Shown here: piece by piece, positions 5,715-10,527 of the stretch | How the letters are laid out: every line of letters begins with the position of its first letter | Numbering within the stretch: the first letter of the stretch is position 1 | NCBI GenBank assembly: GCA_013205645.1 | Contig: JABMMH010000113.1 | Span: 1 to 10,527, forward strand | Reading direction: 5' to 3' | DNA from: Polaromonas sp. | Lineage (GTDB): Bacteria > Pseudomonadota > Gammaproteobacteria > Burkholderiales > Burkholderiaceae_C | Length of the DNA: 10,527 bases | Program-made: the position numbers and the translations under genes | Notes under the pieces: generated by a model | What the model was told of the DNA's origin: nothing | Seen by the model: the letters and a program-made list of their open reading frames with translations, nothing else | Databases searched by the model: none

Positions 5715-6573
5715 CGCCCAGCGCCGTCAGCGCCGTACCGACGATGGTGGCGGCGGTGATGTGCTCGCCAAACAAGGCCCAAGCCATCAAGGCCGTGGTC
5801 GGCGGCACCAGGTAAAACAAGCTGGTCACCTTCATAGCGGCACCGCGCTGCAGCAGCAAATACAACAAAGAGCTACCGCCCAAGGTCAGCACCAGCACCG
5901 ACCAAGCCATTGCCCCGACGAACGACGCATTCCAGTTGATGGCTTCGGTTTCAAACAACATCAGCGGCAGCGTGACCAGCAGCGCAGCCAGCAGTTGAAT
6001 CACGCTGGCGGTGCGCACATCGTTGGCTTTCACAAACTGCTTTTGGTACAAAGTACCGGCCGTGATGCTCAGCAAAGCAAACACGGCTGCGGCCATCGTG
6101 AAGCCACTCACCTCCACGCCAACCCCCAGCTTGCGCCAAACCACCAACAGCAAGCCGGCCAAGCCGAGCGTCAGGCCCAGCCATTGCCGGCGACTGATCT
6201 GCAGGCCCGCCCACTGTGAAATCCACACCGCGGTGATCACCGGTTGCAGCCCAACGATCAAGGCCACCAAGCCAGAGCCCATGCCGGCTTTCACAGCGAC
6301 CCAGACACCGCCCAAGTAACCGGCATGCATCAACAAACCGGTCACGGCGAGGTGACCCCACTGGCGCCTACAAGTCGGCCAAGCGGCACGCGATAGCTGA
6401 ATCCAGAGCAAAAAACAAAGAATGGAAAGAACATACCGCATGACCAAAAAGGTCAATGGCGGTGCATAGGGCAGCCCGAACTTAGCGACGATGAAGCCGG
6501 TGCTCCAGATCAGCACAAAGACCACCGGCATGGCGCGCAGCCACACGCTGGTGGTCGAGTTGACGCCGCTCAT
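5668..6573 (-). CDS. EamA/DMT-superfamily transporter
   Basis: 301 residues, mostly hydrophobic, with the ten-helix, two-EamA-repeat plan of drug/metabolite transporters. The first repeat starts at about residue 14 (PVVFVLIWSTGFIVAKFGLP, then PPLTFLVMRY) and includes GLVALIVGLQPVITAVW (101-117). The second starts near 158 and ends with FYLVPPTTALMAWALFGE (253-270) and a last helix (275-291, GTALTALGVSLVV). It is an inner-membrane exporter-type protein; the substrate (amino acid, metabolite or other) cannot be told from the sequence. Its ATG overlaps the pgsA stop as ATGA, so it is probably translated by coupling from the uvrC-pgsA transcript. At its 3' end it overlaps the convergent LysR gene by 47 bp. 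Confidence 0.88.
   Translation of the reverse strand: MSGVNSTTSVWLRAMPVVFVLIWSTGFIVAKFGLPYAPPLTFLVMRYVLSILCFLLWIQLSRAAWPTCRRQWGHLAVTGLLMHAGYLGGVWVAVKAGMGSGLVALIVGLQPVITAVWISQWAGLQISRRQWLGLTLGLAGLLLVVWRKLGVGVEVSGFTMAAAVFALLSITAGTLYQKQFVKANDVRTASVIQLLAALLVTLPLMLFETEAINWNASFVGAMAWSVLVLTLGGSSLLYLLLQRGAAMKVTSLFYLVPPTTALMAWALFGEHITAATIVGTALTALGVSLVVRSSPVPKATA
5675..5695. other. Perfect hairpin inside the tail-to-tail gene overlap
   Basis: GTCGCCT (5675-5681), 7-nt loop, AGGCGAC (5689-5695). The 7-bp GC-rich stem lies wholly within coding sequence shared by both genes. No T-run follows on either strand, so it is not a classical terminator, but it is the only candidate structure where two convergent transcripts meet. 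Confidence 0.4.
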
Positions 6574-7136
6574 TTAGCCCGAGCGCGAATTTCCGGAATG
6601 GCTTTTTTCAGGTAATAAACCATCGACCAAACTGTCAGCACGGCAGACAGCCAAATCAACCACGTGCCCCACAGATGCGTGTCGACGGTGCCGAACAAGG
6701 TGCCGTGGTAGAGCAAGAACGGGATGGCCGTCATCTGGACCACGGTTTTGAGCTTGCCAATCATGTGCACGGCCACGCTTTTGGTCGCGCCAATCGTGGC
6801 CATCCATTCACGCAAGGCCGAAATCGCAATTTCGCGGCCAATGATGATCAGCGCAACGAACACATCCGCGCGCTGCAAATGCACCAGCACCAGCAAAGAG
6901 GCGCAGACCAAAAATTTGTCGGCCACCGGGTCTAGGAACGCGCCGAACGAAGACATCTGGTTCAGCTTGCGCGCCAAAAAGCCGTCCAACCAGTCGGTGG
7001 CGGCGAAGACGACAAACATCACGGTGGCGATCAGGTTCTGATTGGCCGGGGAAATATCGAGGTAAAAAATACCCACAATCAACGGAATCGCCACGATGCG
7101 AGTCCAGGTCATAAGCGTGGGTATGGTTAAAAACAT
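6570..7136 (-). CDS. pgsA: CDP-diacylglycerol--glycerol-3-phosphate 3-phosphatidyltransferase
   Basis: 188 residues from ATG 7136 (MFLTIPTLMTWTRI), the usual PgsA start; the frame is open further upstream into uvrC, but no homologous sequence is there. It makes phosphatidylglycerol phosphate from CDP-diacylglycerol and glycerol-3-phosphate in the inner membrane, the committed step to phosphatidylglycerol and cardiolipin. The complete CDP-alcohol phosphotransferase motif D-x2-D-G-x2-A-R-x8-G-x3-D-x3-D is at 48-73 (D48, D51, G52, A55, R56, G65, D69, D73). Hydrophobic helices are at about 7-25, 34-48, 77-88, 92-108 and 155-175. It lies 40 bp after uvrC on the same strand, the well-known uvrC-pgsA pair, and overlaps the transporter start by 4 bp. 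No clear Shine-Dalgarno is seen. Confidence 0.95.
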   Translation of the reverse strand: MFLTIPTLMTWTRIVAIPLIVGIFYLDISPANQNLIATVMFVVFAATDWLDGFLARKLNQMSSFGAFLDPVADKFLVCASLLVLVHLQRADVFVALIIIGREIAISALREWMATIGATKSVAVHMIGKLKTVVQMTAIPFLLYHGTLFGTVDTHLWGTWLIWLSAVLTVWSMVYYLKKAIPEIRARAK

Positions 7137-7176
7137 GAGCGGATTTTGGCACGAGCGGCGCTGAAATTTGAGAGGA

Positions 7177-9210
7177 TCAATGCAAGGCCCGATAAATTTC
7201 CTCGGACAACTCCTTCGAAATGCCTTCCACCGTCGCAATATCTTCCGCGCTGGCCGAAGTCACACCGCGAATCCCGCCGAAGCGCTGCAACAAACTCGCG
7301 CGTTTTTTAGGGCCGATGCCGGCGATGTCTTCCAGTTTGCTGCCACCGACCAGCACCTTGGCCCGCCGTGCCCGCATGCCGGTGATGGCAAAGCGATGCG
7401 CCTCGTCGCGAATCTGCGCGATCAGCATCAAGGCGGCTGAATCTTTGCCGAGGTAAACCTTCTCGCGGCCATCGGCAAAGACCAGTTCTTCCAGACCAAC
7501 TTTGCGGCCTTCGCCTTTTTCCACGCCGGCGATCAGGCCCAAGTCGAGGCCTAATTCTTCAAACACTTCGCGCGCCATCGAGACTTGGCCTTTGCCGCCG
7601 TCGATCAGCACCAGATCAGGCAGTTTGGCTTCGTTGTTGCGCGCGGCCTCGGCCAACTTGGTGTAACGGCGCAAGAGCACTTGGCGCATGGCGGCGTAGT
7701 CGTCGCCCGGCGTGATGCCGTCGATGTTGTAGCGCCGGTATTCAGCGCTTTGCATCTTGTGGTCGTGGAACACCACGCACGACGCTTGCGTCGCCTCGCC
7801 CGCCGTGTGCGAGACGTCAAAGCACTCAATGCGCAGCACATCAAGTTTGTCCGTCGGCAGGTCAAGCGCCTCCGCCAGCGCCAGCGTACGCGCCTGTTGC
7901 GAGCCCTGCTCGGCCAACAACCGGGCCAGCTGCAAGTCGGCATTTTTCTGCGCCATCTCAAGCCAGATGCGGCGTTGCTCGCGCGGCTGATGGATGGCGC
8001 TGATGCGCACACCCGTCTGCGCCGACAGCGCCCGGATCAGGTCTTTGTCGACCGGCGCGCAGCAGACCAAAGTCGGCGGCACCAGCACGTCAATGTAGTG
8101 CTGGGCGATGAAGGCTTCGAGGATCAGGGACTCGACCGACTTCGGCGCTTTCACCTTGACTGGCTTCAGGGCTGTAGAGGGCGCTGCTTCGGTGATGGCT
8201 TCAGTTGTTGTTTCAGCTGTTGCTTGCGTTGTTGCTTCCGCTTCCGGCAACTCGACATCCAACGCCGCGATGTCAGTGGCGTCTTGCACATGGCTGGGGA
8301 AGTACGGCCGGTCACCCAAGTGACGGCCGCCTCGCACCATCGCCAGGTTGACGCAGGCTTTGCCGCCGTGCACTTTGACGGCCAAAATATCAACGTCTTT
8401 GTCGCCGCCTGTTTCCATCGCCTGCTGGTGCAGGATGTTCGACAGCGCCGAGATCTGGTTGCGCAACTCAGCGGCTTGCTCAAACTCAAGCAGTTCGGCG
8501 TGGTGCTGCATTTTTCGCTCTAAATCGGTAACGATGTCCTGCGTCTGACCGCGCAAAAAACGCGCAGCATTGGCGGTGTCTAAAGCGTACTGCTCAGCGC
8601 TGATGTGCCCCACGCAAGGTGCCGTGCAACGCTTGATCTGGTACAGCAGACAAGGCCGGGTGCGGTTGTTGAATACCGTGTCCTCACAGGTGCGCAAGCG
8701 GAAGACTTTTTGCAGCAGCAAGATGCTTTCCTTCACCGCCCAAGCGCTCGGGTAGGGACCAAAGTAATGGTGCTTTTTTTCAATCGCGCCGCGGTAGTAA
8801 GCCATGCGCGGGAAGGCTGTAGCGGGGAGCTGTGCCACGTTTTTTTCCGTGGCTCGTTCCGGAATTTGCGCCGCCGTGAGCTTCAGGTACGGATAGCTTT
8901 TATCGTCACGAAACAGGATGTTGAAGCGCGGGTGCAGCGTCTTGATCAGGTTGTTTTCAAGCAGCAACGCCTCGGCCTCAGAGCGCACAACCGTGGTTTC
9001 CATGCGGACGATGCGCGTGACCATCAGCCCAATGCGGGTGCCGCCATGGTTTTTCTGGAAATAACTGGTGACGCGCTTTTTCAGGTTGCGCGCCTTGCCC
9101 ACGTACAACACGCCACCGTCCGCGTCAAAGTAACGGTAGACGCCGGGCATGGCGGGCAGTGCAGCCACTTCGCTGAGCAGTTGGGGGTCAAATTCGTGAG
9201 GCTGGGTCAT
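7177..9210 (-). CDS. uvrC: Excinuclease ABC subunit C
   Basis: 677 residues from ATG 9210. UvrC makes both incisions around a DNA lesion held by UvrAB in nucleotide excision repair. GIY-YIG nuclease at about 22-100 (GVYRYF, LYVGKARNLKKRV, Glu85 in LLLENNLIK). A four-cysteine cluster C175-x11-C187-x7-C195-x3-C199 has the spacing of the E. coli iron-sulfur site. UVR domain (LEFEQAAELRNQISAL, 241-256). RNase H-like nuclease with CFDVSH (Asp465), LIDGGKGQ (Asp537) and RDEAH (His605). Double helix-hairpin-helix at 624-677 (IAGIGPKKR, VEGISKEL). It is longer than the 610 of E. coli mainly because of an Ala/Thr/Glu-rich insertion at about 318-358. The frame is open to 9543, but that extension crosses earP, so it is excluded; ATG 9231 is the only other candidate. 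It is first of the likely operon with pgsA. Confidence 0.95.
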   Translation of the reverse strand: MTQPHEFDPQLLSEVAALPAMPGVYRYFDADGGVLYVGKARNLKKRVTSYFQKNHGGTRIGLMVTRIVRMETTVVRSEAEALLLENNLIKTLHPRFNILFRDDKSYPYLKLTAAQIPERATEKNVAQLPATAFPRMAYYRGAIEKKHHYFGPYPSAWAVKESILLLQKVFRLRTCEDTVFNNRTRPCLLYQIKRCTAPCVGHISAEQYALDTANAARFLRGQTQDIVTDLERKMQHHAELLEFEQAAELRNQISALSNILHQQAMETGGDKDVDILAVKVHGGKACVNLAMVRGGRHLGDRPYFPSHVQDATDIAALDVELPEAEATTQATAETTTEAITEAAPSTALKPVKVKAPKSVESLILEAFIAQHYIDVLVPPTLVCCAPVDKDLIRALSAQTGVRISAIHQPREQRRIWLEMAQKNADLQLARLLAEQGSQQARTLALAEALDLPTDKLDVLRIECFDVSHTAGEATQASCVVFHDHKMQSAEYRRYNIDGITPGDDYAAMRQVLLRRYTKLAEAARNNEAKLPDLVLIDGGKGQVSMAREVFEELGLDLGLIAGVEKGEGRKVGLEELVFADGREKVYLGKDSAALMLIAQIRDEAHRFAITGMRARRAKVLVGGSKLEDIAGIGPKKRASLLQRFGGIRGVTSASAEDIATVEGISKELSEEIYRALH
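8179..8238 (-). repeat. Five tandem imperfect 12-bp units inside uvrC
   Basis: Read on the coding strand from 8238 down, consecutive 12-nt units encode EATT, QATA, ETTT, EAIT and EAAP (UvrC residues 325-344). Each unit starts GAA or CAA and most continue with GCA-ACA-like codons, so the repeat is visible in the DNA and stays in frame. It falls in the linker between the UVR domain and the C-terminal half. Confidence 0.75.
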
Positions 9211-9232
9211 GGTGTGGGAACAGGCAGTCATT

Positions 9233-9262
9233 TTGCGGCGATGCTGTCGTATTGTGGACAAT
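9233..9262 (+). promoter_or_regulatory. Candidate earP promoter placing the start site at the ATG
   Basis: TTGCGG (9233-9238), 18 bp, GACAAT (9257-9262), then six bases and the earP ATG. The match to the sigma-70 consensus is modest. The divergent uvrC and earP starts are only 58 bp apart, so both promoters must be very close to, or overlap, the coding starts. Confidence 0.25.
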
Positions 9263-9268
9263 CCTTGC

Positions 9269-10366
9269 ATGAATCGCCATCGCCAATGGGACATTTTTTG
9301 CAAAGTCATCGACAACTTTGGGGACATTGGCGTCTGCTGGCGACTCAGTACCGACTTGGCCGCGCGCGGTGAGCAGGTGCGCTTGTGGATTGACGACGCC
9401 TCAGCGCTGAGCTGGATGGCGCCGGCGGGCGCGGTGGGTGTCGAGGTGCTGCCGTGGAGCAAGTCCATTGATTCCACCACAGTCGTCGCCCGCCTCGCCA
9501 AGCAGCCCGGCGACGTGCTGGTAGAAGCCTTTGGCTGCGACATTCCGCGTGAATTTCTGGCGCTCTGGGTGGTCCAACCGGCGCAGAGTCAGTCAGCGCG
9601 TTGCTGGTTGAATCTCGAATATCTGTCGGCTGAAAGCTATGTCGAACGCTGCCACGCCATGCCGTCGCTGGTCAGCCACGGGCCGGCCGCGGGCTGGACC
9701 AAATGGTTTTTTTACCCCGGCTTCACGCCCCAAACCGGCGGCTTGCTGCGTGAGCCTGGGCTGCTCCAGCGCATGACTTCTTTTCAATTGGAAAACGAGC
9801 AACTCCGTGACCCAACTCGACTGCGGGTGTCACTGTTTTGTTACGAACCGTCGGCCCTCGCCGCACTGCTGGCCGAATGGTCGCGCCACGGCTTAGCTGG
9901 TCAACCGGTCGAATTGCTGGTGACAGCGGGCCGCACCGCGCATGCGGTCAAGGCGGTGTTGAACCAATGGAAATCAGACTCAGAGACGCTCCACATCACT
10001 TGGCTGCCATGGCTGAGCCAGGCCGAATTTGACCGCATGCTTTGGGATTGCGACTTGAACTTCGTGCGCGGTGAAGACTCGGTGCTGCGCGCCCTGTGGG
10101 CTGGCAAACCCTGGGTCTGGAGCATTTACCCACAGGACGACGGCGCGCACCTCCCAAAACTAGAGGCTTTTTTGCAGCAGTTGAACGTACCGAACTCACT
10201 CAAAGCCTTTCACCGCGCATGGAACACGGACGGTGAAAAGCTGGTTGCCCCCAGCGCCGCTGACCTGGCTGACTGGCGCCATCACGCTACGGCCGCGCGG
10301 ACGGCGCTGCTCGAGCAAGAAGACATGACAAGTCGTCTGCTTCAGTTTGTGGTTAAAAACCGCTAA
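9269..10366 (+). CDS. earP: EF-P arginine rhamnosyltransferase EarP
   Basis: 365 residues from ATG 9269. EarP is a cytosolic inverting GT-B-type glycosyltransferase that moves rhamnose from dTDP-L-rhamnose to Arg32 of elongation factor P, making EF-P able to rescue ribosomes stalled at polyprolines. The N-terminus WDIFCKVIDNFGDIGVCWRL is the family signature and contains the two aspartates (D15, D19 here, matching D13/D17 of Pseudomonas EarP). The C-terminal nucleotide-sugar site FVRGEDSVLRALWAGKPWVW has the conserved Glu269. EF-P itself is encoded directly downstream, which confirms the assignment by context. The frame is open upstream to 9209, but that part overlaps uvrC and lacks family sequence. 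No Shine-Dalgarno is visible. Confidence 0.95.
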   Translation: MNRHRQWDIFCKVIDNFGDIGVCWRLSTDLAARGEQVRLWIDDASALSWMAPAGAVGVEVLPWSKSIDSTTVVARLAKQPGDVLVEAFGCDIPREFLALWVVQPAQSQSARCWLNLEYLSAESYVERCHAMPSLVSHGPAAGWTKWFFYPGFTPQTGGLLREPGLLQRMTSFQLENEQLRDPTRLRVSLFCYEPSALAALLAEWSRHGLAGQPVELLVTAGRTAHAVKAVLNQWKSDSETLHITWLPWLSQAEFDRMLWDCDLNFVRGEDSVLRALWAGKPWVWSIYPQDDGAHLPKLEAFLQQLNVPNSLKAFHRAWNTDGEKLVAPSAADLADWRHHATAARTALLEQEDMTSRLLQFVVKNR

Positions 10367-10369
10367 AAT
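10341..10369 (+). promoter_or_regulatory. Candidate efp promoter overlapping the earP stop
   Basis: TAAAAT at 10364-10369, a -10 form common in Burkholderiales, overlaps the earP TAA. TTCAGT (10341-10346) lies 17 bp upstream as a weak -35. It would let efp be transcribed more strongly than earP, with a leader of about 108 nt. Confidence 0.4.
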
Positions 10370-10386
10370 CAGAGGCTTTTGGGGAA

Positions 10387-10425
10387 TTAGCGGTCTGGTC
10401 ATCCAGCTACTTCGCACCCCGCTAA
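10387..10425 (+). other. Inverted repeat in the efp leader
   Basis: TTAGCGG (10387-10393) pairs with CCGCTAA (10419-10425), enclosing a small hairpin CTGG-TCAT-CCAG (10395-10406). It lies about 60 nt before the efp ATG; there is no Shine-Dalgarno-like purine run next to that ATG. It could be a leader structure or part of a terminator-like fold; no T-run follows. Confidence 0.35.
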
Positions 10426-10483
10426 CTTGCCGCATCACGCCAGCACCAACCTGCTCCGGCTGTGGCCTTACCTTCACATTCTT

Positions 10484-10527
10484 ATGAAAATCGCTCAAGA
10501 AATCCGCGCCGGCAACGTCATCATGCA
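10484..10527 (+). CDS. efp: Elongation factor P, first 14 codons (truncated by window edge)
   Basis: MKIAQEIRAGNVIM followed by CA, the opening codons of a betaproteobacterial EF-P. EF-P binds between the ribosomal P and E sites and promotes peptide bonds at consecutive prolines. The modified residue (Arg32 expected, given the neighbouring earP) is outside the window. The ATG lies 117 bp after the earP stop. Confidence 0.9.
   Translation, partial: MKIAQEIRAGNVIM

Noticed and set aside
7137..7238. 34-residue upstream extension of the pgsA frame
   Set aside because: It overlaps the uvrC 3' end, is Arg-rich and unlike PgsA N-termini, which begin at MF-x-x-PT.
7585..8523. 312-codon open frame on the plus strand opposite uvrC
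   Set aside because: Antisense to the conserved C-terminal part of UvrC; the Arg/Leu/Cys-rich translation looks like a compositional shadow.
9211..9543. Upstream extension of the uvrC frame to residue 788
   Set aside because: It runs through the strongly supported N-terminus of earP on the other strand and contains no UvrC-like sequence.

Overview
The window looks like chromosomal DNA of a betaproteobacterium of the order Burkholderiales, most likely the family Comamonadaceae (Rhodoferax/Polaromonas-like). The reasons are the protein sequences (HU, PpiD, UvrC and EarP all read as Burkholderiales versions), the hupB/tRNA-Val/ppiD and earP/efp neighbourhoods, the moderately high GC content and the TAAAAT-type -10 element before efp. 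This placement is by recognition, not by a search. There is no plasmid, phage, IS or CRISPR signature.

Left block (1-2341), protein folding and nucleoid: a partial ppiD (minus), a divergent mscS mechanosensitive channel (plus), a bidirectional terminator, tRNA-Val(UAC) and hupB (both minus). hupB and the tRNA are 20 bp apart and probably form one transcript ending at the terminator. An intrinsic-terminator-like hairpin with a T6 run lies only 20 nt before the hupB start codon.

Middle block (2342-5714), an accessory catabolic module: a LysR-type regulator (plus) is divergent from a two-gene minus-strand unit. That unit encodes an alpha/beta hydrolase with the full catalytic and halide-binding signature of haloacetate/fluoroacetate dehalogenases, followed 25 bp later by a D-malate/tartrate dehydrogenase (DmlA/TtuC family). 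The 151-bp control region carries an AT-rich inverted repeat and an 11-bp-spaced direct repeat suited to a LysR operator. A dehalogenase feeding a hydroxyacid dehydrogenase is the most interesting hypothesis here; the substrate link is inference.

Right block (5668-10527), housekeeping: an EamA/DMT transporter whose 3' end overlaps the regulator tail-to-tail by 47 bp, pgsA (ATGA overlap with the transporter) and uvrC, all on the minus strand and probably one operon uvrC-pgsA-transporter. Divergent from uvrC is earP, the EF-P arginine rhamnosyltransferase, followed by the first 14 codons of efp, its substrate. UvrC carries a lineage-style low-complexity insertion encoded by five tandem 12-bp units.

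No gene-free stretch exceeds 300 bp. The largest gaps are 809-1028 (ppiD/mscS divergent region) and 2342-2589 (dmlA-hupB gap with three hairpins).
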